Part shown: piece by piece, positions 7,820-15,487 of the stretch
Layout of the letters: every line of letters begins with the position of its first letter
Position numbering within the stretch: the first letter of the stretch is position 1
Assembly: GCA_022776215.1 (NCBI GenBank)
Contig: JALFIR010000067.1
Coordinates: forward strand, 1-40,691
DNA length: 40,691 nt
Origin: Colivicinus sp022776215
GTDB lineage: Bacteria > Bacillota_I > Bacilli_A > Erysipelotrichales > Erysipelotrichaceae
Reading direction: 5' to 3'
Translations under genes and position numbers: made by a program
Notes under the pieces: model-generated
Told to the model about the DNA's origin: nothing
Databases searched by the model: none
Seen by the model: the letters and a program-made list of their open reading frames with translations, nothing else

Positions 7820-9520
7820 ATGAGTTTACAATTAAAATTACCTATTGGATATGAAAATTTTGAAGAGTTACGTACTAATAATTTTTATTATGTAGATAAA
7901 ACAAAATTTATAGAACAATTAATAGATAATATAAGCAAAGTAAACTTATTTACTCGTCCTCGTCGTTTTGGTAAGACTCTTAATATGAGTATGCTTAAGT
8001 ATTTCTTTGATGTTGATACTAATCCTTCTTTATTTAATGGTTTATATGTTTCTAGTAATAAAGAATTATGTACTAAGTATTTAGGCAAGTATCCTGTAAT
8101 TTTTATTACTTTAAAAAATGTTGATGGACTAAGTTTTACAGAAGCAAAAGATAGGCTTATAAATGTAGTTAGTTATGAAGCTAAGCGTTTTTCTTATCTA
8201 TTAGATGCTGATAATTTAACGATAGATGAAAAAAATAGTTACAAAGCTATTACAAATATGGTTAATGGTGCCTTTGTGATGGATGAAAAAATTTTATTAA
8301 GATCTTTAAAGACTTTGTCTGAATTGCTATGTAAATACCATAACCAAAGAACAGTAATTTTAATTGATGAATATGATGTACCTTTAGATAAAGCATATAA
8401 TCATGGTTATTATAAAGAAATGGTTTCTTTAATAAGAGGCATGTTTGGTGACTCTTTAAAAACTAATGATGCATTAGAATTTGCAGTGTTAACAGGCTGT
8501 TTAAGAGTATCTAAAGAAAGTATTTTTACAGGTGTTAATAATTTTAAAACTCTTTCAATTACAGATTCTAGATTTGATGAAATGTTTGGCTTTACTGATG
8601 AAGAAGTTAAAGAAATGCTTAAATATTATAATCTAGAATGCAAACTTGATGAATGTAAACAGTGGTATGATGGATATCGTTTTGGTAATGCAAATATCTA
8701 TTGTCCTTGGGATGTTATTAACTATGTTGATAGAATCAAAGATGATATAAATGCTTTTCCTGAAAGTTATTGGATTAATACTAGTGGGAATGATTTGGTT
8801 AAAAGATTTATTGATAAAGCTGATAAAACAACAAGAGATGAGATTGAAAGATTAATTGAAGGACAAACTATTGAAAAGAAGATTCGTTTAGATTTAACTT
8901 ACGATGAAATTGATAATAGTATAGATAATCTTTGGAGTGTTTTGTTTACAACAGGTTATTTAACTTTCAAGGATAACAATATTGATGGAACTTATAAATT
9001 GATGATTCCTAATAGAGAAATTAAGGAAGTTTTTGTAGGTCAAATTCAAGAATGGTTTAAAGATAAAATATTCTCTAATACAAGCGATTTAGAGGCTTTT
9101 TGGAAGGCTTTTGAATATGGAGATACAAATACTGTTGAGAATTATTTAAATAGACTATTAAGCAATTCTATTAGTGTTTTTGATAATAAAGAAAAAGAGA
9201 ATTCCTATCATAATTTAATGATTGGCATTTTAGCCGGAAATGCAAATTGGCTTGTAAAATCTAATGTGGAAGCTGGTGAGGGGTTTGCAGATATCATTAT
9301 TGAGACTGATGATCCAGATGCTGGTATTATTGTTGAGTTTAAATTTACAAAAAATATTAATGAAATGGAAGAATTATGTCTAAAGGCATTAAAACAAATT
9401 GATGATAAAAGATATTCAGACTATCTTTTAAATCAAGATAGAACTAAAGTTTTGTTGTATGGAATGTGTTTTTGTAAAAAAAGATGTAAGGTTATTAATA
9501 AAAAGTTAAATAATGTTTGA
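7820..9520 (+). CDS. AAA-ATPase-like protein with C-terminal PD-(D/E)XK nuclease domain
   Basis: The 566-residue protein has the layout of the large AAA-ATPase_like/PDDEXK_9 (DUF1703) family. The N-terminal signature LPIGYENFEELRTNNFYYVD is followed by the unusual Walker A TRPRRFGKT at 45-53 and Walker B VILIDEYDVPLDKA near 180. A helical middle region follows. The C-terminus (about 485-515) has GFADIIIET and IIVEFKF, matching the D...ExK core of PD-(D/E)XK nucleases. The family is often multicopy in gut Bacillota and Bacteroidota and its role is unknown; links to mobile elements or defence have only been suggested. The stop overlaps the next gene by 8 bp, so the two are probably translated together. 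Confidence 0.85.
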   Translation: MSLQLKLPIGYENFEELRTNNFYYVDKTKFIEQLIDNISKVNLFTRPRRFGKTLNMSMLKYFFDVDTNPSLFNGLYVSSNKELCTKYLGKYPVIFITLKNVDGLSFTEAKDRLINVVSYEAKRFSYLLDADNLTIDEKNSYKAITNMVNGAFVMDEKILLRSLKTLSELLCKYHNQRTVILIDEYDVPLDKAYNHGYYKEMVSLIRGMFGDSLKTNDALEFAVLTGCLRVSKESIFTGVNNFKTLSITDSRFDEMFGFTDEEVKEMLKYYNLECKLDECKQWYDGYRFGNANIYCPWDVINYVDRIKDDINAFPESYWINTSGNDLVKRFIDKADKTTRDEIERLIEGQTIEKKIRLDLTYDEIDNSIDNLWSVLFTTGYLTFKDNNIDGTYKLMIPNREIKEVFVGQIQEWFKDKIFSNTSDLEAFWKAFEYGDTNTVENYLNRLLSNSISVFDNKEKENSYHNLMIGILAGNANWLVKSNVEAGEGFADIIIETDDPDAGIIVEFKFTKNINEMEELCLKALKQIDDKRYSDYLLNQDRTKVLLYGMCFCKKRCKVINKKLNNV

Positions 9521-10865
9521 AAGAAAAATTAAAGGAACAATTAACAATTGGATAGAAAATGGTAAAGATGCTTTCTTATTAAGAGGAATTAGGCAAGTTG
9601 GAAAAACCTATATAATTCGTGAGTGTTTAAAGGAAAGTTCTTATCCTTTTGTTGAGTTAAACTTTATTGAGCATCCTGAGTTTATAGAATTATTAAATAA
9701 TTCTATAAATACCAATGATTTTATTATGAGGTTAAGCCTTACAACTACTGAAAAGTTAGAACCTTATAAGACAATCTTTTTTCTTGATGAAGTACAAGAA
9801 TGTAAGGATATAATCACAAAGATTAAATTTTTAGTAGAAGATGGACGTTATAAGTTTATTTTAAGTGGTTCTTTATTAGGCGTTGAAATTAATGATTTAA
9901 GATCAGCTCCTGTTGGATATATGAGTGTTCATGATATGTATCCTTTATGTTTTGAGGAATTTTCAAAGGCTTTAGGAATAAAACAAGATATTATAGATTT
10001 GCTTAAGGATTGTTTTGATAATAGGAAAGCAGTAGATGAATTTGTTCATAGGAAGATGATGGACTTATTTTACTTATATTTGATTATTGGTGGTATGCCA
10101 GAAGCTGTTGCAACTTATATCGATACTAATGATTTATCTATGGTGAGCACTGTACATAAGAAGATTTTAGATTTATATAGAATCGATTTTACTAAGTATG
10201 AAAATAATTATAAGTTAAAGATTAGAGAAATCTTTGATTCGATGCCTGGTCAATTAAATCAAATGAATAAGCGTTTTAAATTTTCTAATATTAGTAAGAA
10301 CGTTTCTTTTGATAGACTGGAAAATAGTTTCTTATGGTTAAAGGATGCTGGGGTAGCTATTCCTGTATATAACGTTAGTGAACCTACAGTTCCTTTGATA
10401 ATAAGTGAAAATAGAAGCCTATTTAAATTGTTCTATGGTGATGTAGGTTTGTTGACTTCTAATTATTCTAATGACGTTAAGATTGCTATATTGAATAAGA
10501 ATCCTAACATCAATAATGGAGCTTTGTTTGAGAATGTTTGCGCACAAGAGCTATTGTGTAAGAACTTTAAACTATATTATTTCAATAGCAAGAAACAAGG
10601 TGAATTAGATTTTGTGGTTGAATATAAGGGTAAGGTGCTTCCAATCGAAATTAAGTCAGGAAAGAGTTATAAGAAACATTCCGCTTTAAATAATATCTTA
10701 AGTAATGATGATTATATGATAGATGAAGCTTTTATCTTTTGTGATAACAATGTTGAGGTAGAAGATAATAGAATTTATCTGCCAATTTATATGATGATGT
10801 TTCTTGATAATAGGAGTTCTGAGAAATTAATTTATAAGATTGATCTAGGTGGTTTGCAGGCTTAA
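9513..10865 (+). CDS. ATP-binding protein of the AAA_14/DUF4143 family
   Basis: The 450-residue protein has an N-terminal P-loop ATPase with Walker A RGIRQVGKT (24-32), Walker B IFFLDEVQECKD (about 87-98) and the FILSGSLLG sensor segment. Its C-terminal half has the DUF4143 layout, ending in a restriction-endonuclease-like core: GELDFVVEYKGKVLPIEIKSG at about 363-383, where the Asp and the E-x-K spacing fit the PD-(D/E)XK fold. Its reaction is not established. It overlaps the preceding AAA/nuclease gene by 8 bp and both have the same two-part design, so they may act together. No terminator is obvious; the rny promoter follows directly. Confidence 0.85.
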   Translation: MFERKIKGTINNWIENGKDAFLLRGIRQVGKTYIIRECLKESSYPFVELNFIEHPEFIELLNNSINTNDFIMRLSLTTTEKLEPYKTIFFLDEVQECKDIITKIKFLVEDGRYKFILSGSLLGVEINDLRSAPVGYMSVHDMYPLCFEEFSKALGIKQDIIDLLKDCFDNRKAVDEFVHRKMMDLFYLYLIIGGMPEAVATYIDTNDLSMVSTVHKKILDLYRIDFTKYENNYKLKIREIFDSMPGQLNQMNKRFKFSNISKNVSFDRLENSFLWLKDAGVAIPVYNVSEPTVPLIISENRSLFKLFYGDVGLLTSNYSNDVKIAILNKNPNINNGALFENVCAQELLCKNFKLYYFNSKKQGELDFVVEYKGKVLPIEIKSGKSYKKHSALNNILSNDDYMIDEAFIFCDNNVEVEDNRIYLPIYMMMFLDNRSSEKLIYKIDLGGLQA

Positions 10866-10874
10866 AAATCTCCA

Positions 10875-10903
10875 TTGTGAAAATTTGTCAATTATCTTAT
10901 AAT
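10875..10903 (+). promoter_or_regulatory. Promoter of rny-ymdB
   Basis: A -35 TTGTGA at 10875-10880, a 17-bp spacer and a consensus -10 TATAAT at 10898-10903. The rny start codon lies 48 bp downstream, preceded by AGGAGG. Confidence 0.8.
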
Positions 10904-10950
10904 TATTAAGGATTTATTCCACGATTAATAAAGTAATAGGAGGAAAAGTT

Positions 10951-12507
10951 ATGATAGAATTTAACTTTGCTTCCGTTTTATTTGGTATCTTAGGTCTATT
11001 AGCTGGTGTTGTGATTATGTTCTTTGTGAACAAGTCACATTTAAATAAGGCTAAAGATGAGGCTAAGAAAGTCTTAGAAGAGGCTGCGCAACAAGCTAAG
11101 AACACTTTAAAGCAAGCTGTTTTAGATAGCAAGACGCAAGCTTATGAATTGAAACTTCAAGCTGAGAAAGAAATTAAAGAAAGAAAATCAGAATTGCAAG
11201 ATCAAGAAGCTAAGATCCTTAGAAGAGAGGATTCTCTAAATTTTCGTGATGAGAATTTGAATGCTAAGGAAAAGAGTCTTGATCAAAAGCTAAAGAAAGT
11301 TGATGACAAGACTGCCCAATTAAATAGAATGGAAGCTGAACTTCAATCTAGGATTGATGGTCAAATTGCGCTTTTGGAGCGTGTTTCTAACATGAGTCAA
11401 CAAGAGGCTCATGATGAACTAATGGAAGCTGTTGAAAAGAAGATGGTGAATGAGGTAGCTAGCTATATCCATGAACAAGAGGAAGAAGCAAAGCTTAGAG
11501 CTAAGGAGAAGGCTCGTCAAATTATTGCCACTGCTATTCAAAGATATTCTCAAGAAGAGAGTATTGATAGAACAGTTTCTGTAGTAGCATTACCAAATGA
11601 AGAGATGAAGGGTAGAATCATCGGTAGAGAAGGTAGAAATATCAGAGCTATTGAACAAGCTACTGGTGTTGATCTAATTATTGATGATACTCCTGAGGCT
11701 ATTACAATTTCTTGTTTTGATCCAATTAGAAGAGAGACTGCAAGACTTGCTCTTGAATTCTTAATTAAAGATGGTCGTATTCAACCAGGTAGAATTGAGG
11801 ATGTAGTTAATAAGGTTTCTAAGGAAATGGATGAAAACATCATGAAATATGGTGAAGAAGCTTGTTTCAAATTAAAGATTGGTAGAATGGACAAAGAATT
11901 AGTTAAGCTAATTGGTAGATTAAGATATAGATATTCTTATGGTCAAAATGGTTTAGAGCATTCTATGGAAGTTGCTGCTTTTGCAGGTATGATGGCTGCT
12001 GAACTTGGTTTAAATCAAAATCTTGCGAAAAGAGCTGGTTTATTACATGATATCGGTAAGGCTGTTGACTTTGAACAAGAAGGAACACACGTTGAGCTTG
12101 GTGCTAAATTAGCTAAGAAGTATGGTGAAAATGAAGTAGTTATAAATGCTATTGAGGCTCACCATGGTGATAAGGAACCTACAGGTATTATTTCTTATCT
12201 TGTTGCTGCTGCAGATACTTTAAGTGCTGCTAGACCTGGTGCAAGATACGAGGGTATGGAAAACTATATTGAAAGACTTGAGAATCTTGAAAAGATTGCC
12301 AACGACTTTGATGGAGTTGATAAGGCTTTCGCTATTCAAGCTGGTAGAGAAATCAGAGTTATGGTTTTACCTGATAAAGTAAATGATAGTAAGTGTACAT
12401 TGCTTGCTAGAGAAATTAAGGATCGTATTGAAAACGAATTAACTTATCCTGGTCAAATTAAGGTTACAGTTATTCGTGAGATGCGTGCTAACGAAATTGC
12501 TAAATAA
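10951..12507 (+). CDS. rny: Ribonuclease Y
   Basis: RNase Y is the membrane-anchored endoribonuclease that starts mRNA decay in many Bacillota. The 518-residue protein has an N-terminal membrane helix (about residues 5-26), a long charged coiled coil (about 30-190), a KH RNA-binding domain around GRIIGREGRNIRAIEQ (near 219) and an HD phosphohydrolase domain with GLEHSMEVA and LLHDIGKAVD (near 365), then an EAHHGD motif. The C-terminus TYPGQIKVTVIREMRANEIA is typical. The start has AGGAGG about 9 nt upstream. It has its own promoter and overlaps ymdB by one base, a conserved pairing. Confidence 0.98.
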   Translation: MIEFNFASVLFGILGLLAGVVIMFFVNKSHLNKAKDEAKKVLEEAAQQAKNTLKQAVLDSKTQAYELKLQAEKEIKERKSELQDQEAKILRREDSLNFRDENLNAKEKSLDQKLKKVDDKTAQLNRMEAELQSRIDGQIALLERVSNMSQQEAHDELMEAVEKKMVNEVASYIHEQEEEAKLRAKEKARQIIATAIQRYSQEESIDRTVSVVALPNEEMKGRIIGREGRNIRAIEQATGVDLIIDDTPEAITISCFDPIRRETARLALEFLIKDGRIQPGRIEDVVNKVSKEMDENIMKYGEEACFKLKIGRMDKELVKLIGRLRYRYSYGQNGLEHSMEVAAFAGMMAAELGLNQNLAKRAGLLHDIGKAVDFEQEGTHVELGAKLAKKYGENEVVINAIEAHHGDKEPTGIISYLVAAADTLSAARPGARYEGMENYIERLENLEKIANDFDGVDKAFAIQAGREIRVMVLPDKVNDSKCTLLAREIKDRIENELTYPGQIKVTVIREMRANEIAK

Positions 12508-13283
12508 TGAGGATTTTATTTTTAGGAGACATTGTTGGTAAAAGAGGTCGCGAAGTAATTCGCGACTTTTTGCCTTCATTGAAAGACAAATATCAGCCTG
12601 ATTTCATTATTGTTAATGGTGAAAATGCTGCCCATGGTAAGGGTTTGACTATTAAAATCTATAATGAATTCATGTCTTATGGTATTGATTGTATTACAAT
12701 GGGAAATCATACTTTTTCTAAGAAAGAAATTATTGATCATTTAGATGAAATGAATAAGTTGGTTTGTCCTTATAACCATATCAGCAATCTGGGCAAAGGT
12801 TATCGTATCTTTAAATGTAAAGGCAAGAAGATTTGTGTTGTTAATTTATTGGGCTTAGTTATGCAAGAAGAGTATGCAACCAATCCTTATAATGCGATGG
12901 ATAAAATCTTAAAAGATACTTTATCTAAGAATATTGATTTATATATCGTTGATTATCATGCTGAAACAACAGCTGAAAAAAGGGTATTCTTTGAATATTA
13001 TAAGAATAAGATTAATGCAGTACTTGGTACCCATACTCATATTCAAACAGCTGATGAACAAATAATTGACGGTAGAGCATTTATGACTGATGTAGGCATG
13101 TGTGGCCCTTTTGATTCTATTATTGGAAGAGACATAGATGAATGTATTAGAATGCTTATTTTTAATGAACAAACAAGATTTACTGTATCTATGAGCAATC
13201 CTATACTAAATGGAGTGTTCTTAGAATATAATGATGACAATAATATGTGCACATATATAGAAAGGATTCAAATAAGACCATGA
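12507..13283 (+). CDS. ymdB: YmdB-family metallophosphoesterase
   Basis: YmdB (TIGR00282) is a dinuclear metal phosphodiesterase. In Bacillus subtilis it hydrolyses cyclic nucleotides and affects biofilm versus motility choice. The 258-residue protein has the metal-ligand motifs GDIVGKRGRE at the N-terminus, NGENAAHGKGL, GNHTFSKKE, DYHAETTAEK and GTHTHIQTADEQ near 175. It starts inside the rny stop codon (TAATG) and its own stop overlaps the start of the pilin gene (ATGA), so rny, ymdB and the pilin gene may share one transcript. The coupling of YmdB to a pilin is notable given the biofilm role of the Bacillus protein. Confidence 0.95.
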   Translation: MRILFLGDIVGKRGREVIRDFLPSLKDKYQPDFIIVNGENAAHGKGLTIKIYNEFMSYGIDCITMGNHTFSKKEIIDHLDEMNKLVCPYNHISNLGKGYRIFKCKGKKICVVNLLGLVMQEEYATNPYNAMDKILKDTLSKNIDLYIVDYHAETTAEKRVFFEYYKNKINAVLGTHTHIQTADEQIIDGRAFMTDVGMCGPFDSIIGRDIDECIRMLIFNEQTRFTVSMSNPILNGVFLEYNDDNNMCTYIERIQIRP

Positions 13284-13675
13284 AACAAATAAATAGAAAA
13301 GGATTTACTTTAGCTGAACTATTAATTGTTGTAGCTATTATTGCAGTACTTGTAGCAATAGCTATACCTGTGTTTACTGCACAGAAACATAAATCTGAAG
13401 TTGCAGTAGATGTTGCAAATGTAAGAGCCTATTACGCGGAGATACAAACAGACTATATAACTACCGGTGTACAACATGTTTTTGCTACTTTTCCCCCTGA
13501 TTCTAAAAATATTAATCATTTTGATGGTACAACAAACCAACTAAAAGGGATTTGGATGTTAGTTGATTTTGATTCAGAATATGGTTATACATTACGTTAC
13601 GAATGTGATAAAGGAAATGATGTACATCCTGAACATACCTTTGTCTTTACTAACAATGATTTATATAAACAATAA
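13280..13675 (+). CDS. Type IV pilin, paralogue 1
   Basis: The 131-residue protein is a type IV prepilin. It has a short basic leader ending MKQINRKG, cleavage expected after Gly8, and Phe at mature position 1 with Glu at +5 (KGFTLAELLIVV). A hydrophobic helix follows to about residue 32. The mature domain is small, has one Cys and shows no recognised fold. I place the start at ATG 13280 because it gives the normal leader length and overlaps the ymdB stop. Residues 7-35 are identical to those of the pilin at 14966-15343, but the DNA differs at many synonymous sites, so this is an old duplication. It is followed after 2 bp by a rhomboid protease gene. Confidence 0.9.
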   Translation: MKQINRKGFTLAELLIVVAIIAVLVAIAIPVFTAQKHKSEVAVDVANVRAYYAEIQTDYITTGVQHVFATFPPDSKNINHFDGTTNQLKGIWMLVDFDSEYGYTLRYECDKGNDVHPEHTFVFTNNDLYKQ

Positions 13676-13677
13676 TT

Positions 13678-14238
13678 ATGTTTGGAAATAGTTATGTAAC
13701 ATTTATTATCATACTTATATGTGTATTGAATTATATTAGAGAATATCAATTACAAAAATATGATAGTGAAGATGTGGTACTACAAAAATGTGGTGCTTTA
13801 ATTAAGCCTTCATCTTCTAATAAAGAATTATATAGATTACTAACTGCTGGGTTTGTACATATGAGTCTAGGCCATTTATTAATGAATTTATACTGTATGT
13901 ATAATTTAGGTTGTTATATTGAAATGTTATTAGGACACAGTAAGTTTCTAATACTTATATTAGGATCAATTATAGTAGGAAATATATGTGCTTTGTTTAT
14001 TGGGAATGATATAAGTATAAGTGGTGGTTTATCTGGTGGTATATATGGTTTATTAGCATTTGAAATAAAACTTATATTAATGCTAGGAGGCATTTCTGCT
14101 GTACTAGGTAATAGATCATTAATGGTAACTATACTTATTAACTTATCATTTAATTTCATGCCTGGAGTGGGTTGGAAAGCTCATTTAGGTGGATTTATAT
14201 TTGGAATGTTGTTTGCGACGATATTCTTTGTGGTTTAA
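13678..14238 (+). CDS. Rhomboid-family intramembrane serine protease
   Basis: The 186-residue membrane protein has about six hydrophobic segments and all the rhomboid catalytic signatures: LLTAGFVHMSLGHLLMNLY with the HxxxN motif near 63-72, the catalytic serine in GGLSGGIYGLL near 118, and the catalytic histidine in GWKAHLGGFIFG near 168. Rhomboids cut transmembrane helices inside the membrane. The gene begins 2 bp after a pilin gene, so a link to pilin or surface-protein processing is possible but unproven. The last codons (GTG GTT TAA) resemble the GTGGTTT units of the adjacent relic element, so the C-terminus may have been altered by it. Fold and active site are clear. Confidence 0.9.
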   Translation: MFGNSYVTFIIILICVLNYIREYQLQKYDSEDVVLQKCGALIKPSSSNKELYRLLTAGFVHMSLGHLLMNLYCMYNLGCYIEMLLGHSKFLILILGSIIVGNICALFIGNDISISGGLSGGIYGLLAFEIKLILMLGGISAVLGNRSLMVTILINLSFNFMPGVGWKAHLGGFIFGMLFATIFFVV

Positions 14239-14265
14239 GTTTTTTTCGGGAATTTAACCTAGACA

Positions 14266-14339
14266 GTGGTTCCCTCTATAACAACTGAGTGGTTTAGTTA
14301 TAACAAAAATGTGGTTTGACTATAACACTTGTGTGGTTT
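14266..14339 (+). repeat. Left array of about 22-nt repeats
   Basis: GTGGTT units begin at 14266, 14289, 14311 and 14333, spaced 23, 22 and 22 nt. Each of the first three contains TATAAC about 11 nt after its start. The constant two-turn spacing suggests transposase binding sites on one face of the DNA helix. A similar GTGGTTTAAG occurs at 14230, at the end of the rhomboid gene. Confidence 0.75.
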
Positions 14340-14342
14340 TAT

Positions 14343-14404
14343 AAGATATGGCTTTATAAAAGCGGGTATTAGCCCGCTGACTGTAAACCATATCTTTTCT
14401 TTTA
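14343..14404 (+). terminator. Long hairpin with T-rich tail, probable terminator
   Basis: AAGATATGG at 14343-14351 pairs with CCATATCTT at 14388-14396. A second perfect stem, AGCGGG at 14361-14366 with CCCGCT at 14373-14378, lies inside it. TTTTCTTTTA-like sequence follows. It could end plus-strand transcription from the pilin-rhomboid genes. It also lies just past the 3' end of the minus-strand transposase fragment. Confidence 0.6.
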
Positions 14405-14405
14405 C

Positions 14406-14789
14406 TTAAATTGAATAAGAATCATTCTTATTAATACAATACATTAATCTATTTCTAGTTCTTTTGAAATTAGATAAGCCATTAGCGTTATACATTAATG
14501 ATGCGACTTGTTTATTTCTTGATTCGATGTATGAATTATTTATTCTTTTACCATCAACCGTAATAAACGAATTTACTATCTCTTTCTTCCAATTTACAAG
14601 CATTGAAGCGAACGCTTTATATTCTTTAATGTCACAATTATTAAAAGCCTCAATTTGTTTTTCTAGTTCGCTTTCTGCATTCTCTAAAGTACATGTCCTA
14701 TTAAAGAGAATATAATCTTCCTTTAGTTCGTAAGCTTTCTTAATGTCTGGGAAGGCATCAAAGATCATATCTCTAATACCTTTTTTCAT
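14406..14789 (-). pseudogene. ISL3-family transposase, C-terminal fragment
   Basis: The 127-residue frame matches the end of ISL3-type (COG3464) DDE transposases: a helical region with AYELKEDYILFNRT, then FASMLVNWKKEIVNSFI, then NSYIESRNKQVASLMYNANG with the catalytic Glu of the DDE triad, then LSNFKRTRNRLMYCIN. Intact members are over 400 residues, so the first two DDE Asp residues and the N-terminal zinc/helix-turn-helix part are gone. The ATG lies immediately beside the right-hand repeat array, which suggests an internal deletion of a longer IS. No ribosome-binding site is seen, so expression is doubtful. Confidence 0.8.
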
Positions 14790-14795
14790 TATTGA

Positions 14796-14879
14796 CTACT
14801 TAAATGTTATATAGAAACCACATAGATGTTATATTGATGACCACACCACTGATATAGTAAAAGGGGGTAGCCACACCAC
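14796..14879 (-). repeat. Right array of GTGGT repeats, inverted relative to the left array
   Basis: On the minus strand, GTGG/GTAG units start at 14879, 14849, 14821 and 14799, spaced 30, 28 and 22 nt. The two inner intervals contain TATAACAT. The unit matches the left array, in opposite orientation. Confidence 0.7.
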
Positions 14880-14897
14880 TGAGTAATTTATATTACT

Positions 14898-14918
14898 AAA
14901 AAAAGGACATCTAAGTCC
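14898..14918 (-). terminator. Possible terminator of the minus-strand pilin
   Basis: On the minus strand a short GGAC/GTCC stem with a 6-nt loop runs into seven T residues, 48 bp past the pilin stop. The 4-bp stem is short, so this is tentative. Confidence 0.45.
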
Positions 14919-14965
14919 AATTATTTTTATATTGAGTTTTTGATAATCCTTTTTTGATATTTCAA

Positions 14966-15343
14966 TTAAACTGAAACCTTCTTAATAGAAATTGTTACTT
15001 TTTCTGTAGCTTTTTCCCATTTGATTGTAGCTGTTACTCCATTGTCTGGTTCTACTGCTCCAGCAGCTTCTTCTAAATTTTTAGGGAAATCGAAAGAATT
15101 TTGCCATTTAACTGTTTGTTGTTTAAGTTCAACATCCTTTGTAACATCTTTAGTACCATCTGTAATTGCTTCAGCCATTACTTCCGCATATGCAGCTCTA
15201 ATATTAGCAGCGTCTACAGCCTCTCTTGACTTTTCTAATTGAGCTGTGAATACAGGAATTGCAATAGCAACTAATACAGCAATGATAGCAACAACGATTA
15301 GTAATTCAGCTAATGTAAAACCTTTTTTGTTTGTTTTGTTCAT
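14966..15343 (-). CDS. Type IV pilin, paralogue 2 (probable major pilin)
   Basis: The 125-residue prepilin has leader MNKTNKKG and cleavage expected before Phe9 (KGFTLAELLIVV, Glu at +5). A membrane-spanning helix runs to about residue 32. An alpha-helical spacer (AVDAANIRAAYAEV) follows, then a small Cys-free globular domain. The start at 15343 is preceded by AAGGAG on the minus strand. It has its own promoter and possible terminator, and uses many GCT, GTT and GAA codons as highly expressed genes here do, so it is the best candidate for the major subunit; that is inference. Residues 7-35 equal those of the pilin at 13280. It is transcribed divergently from the giant pilin operon. Confidence 0.9.
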   Translation of the reverse strand: MNKTNKKGFTLAELLIVVAIIAVLVAIAIPVFTAQLEKSREAVDAANIRAAYAEVMAEAITDGTKDVTKDVELKQQTVKWQNSFDFPKNLEEAAGAVEPDNGVTATIKWEKATEKVTISIKKVSV

Positions 15344-15383
15344 TTCTAGTTTTTCTCCTTTTTGAGTATTACCCTCTGTAATT

Positions 15384-15412
15384 ATTATTCTACAAAAAAA
15401 TACAAAAATCAA
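15384..15412 (-). promoter_or_regulatory. Probable promoter of the minus-strand pilin
   Basis: Read on the minus strand, a -35 TTGATT (15407-15412), a 17-bp spacer and a -10 AATAAT (15384-15389). The expected start lies about 35 nt before the pilin ATG. The -10 is not ideal. Confidence 0.5.
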
Positions 15413-15443
15413 TGATAAATATAACTATATTGTTAATATCGTG

Positions 15444-15475
15444 TGTTAAAATATTTAGTAGTAGGAGAGATACTA
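15444..15475 (+). promoter_or_regulatory. Leader of the giant pilin gene: extended -10 and a hairpin with the ribosome-binding site in its loop
   Basis: TG-T-TAAAAT at 15444-15452 is a plausible extended -10. Directly downstream AGTAGTA (15457-15463) pairs with TACTACT (15470-15476), leaving GGAGAGA, the only Shine-Dalgarno-like sequence, in the loop. This sequence is about 20 nt from the ATG at 15488, too far unless the RNA is folded. The fold could tune translation; that is inference. Confidence 0.45.
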
Positions 15476-15487
15476 CTGTTTTTAGTT

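Larger units (their letters stand above)
14264..14881. mobile_element. Relic or miniature ISL3-type element with inverted repeat arrays
   Basis: About 618 bp are bounded by CAGTGGT at 14264-14270 and its inverse ACCACTG at 14875-14881. Each end carries four GTGGTT-like units, pointing inward from both sides. The interior has a long hairpin and a reading frame on the minus strand for the last 127 residues of an ISL3-family transposase. The N-terminal two thirds of the transposase are missing, so the element cannot move by itself. Exact ends and any target-site duplication are not certain. Confidence 0.6.

Noticed and set aside
7820..10865. The AAA/nuclease pair as a named defence system
   Set aside because: Neither protein carries the marker domains of a described system; only the fold-level parts can be supported.
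14266..14339. Regular 22-nt repeats taken as a CRISPR array
   Set aside because: The units are short and imperfect, spacers are only about 8-15 nt, no cas genes are near, and the inverse array on the other side of a transposase fragment fits an IS end better.
15443..15487. Earlier GTG start for the giant pilin at 15443
   Set aside because: It would add 15 residues, give an atypical hydrophobic leader before the prepilin motif, and lie inside the probable promoter; ATG 15488 gives a standard leader.
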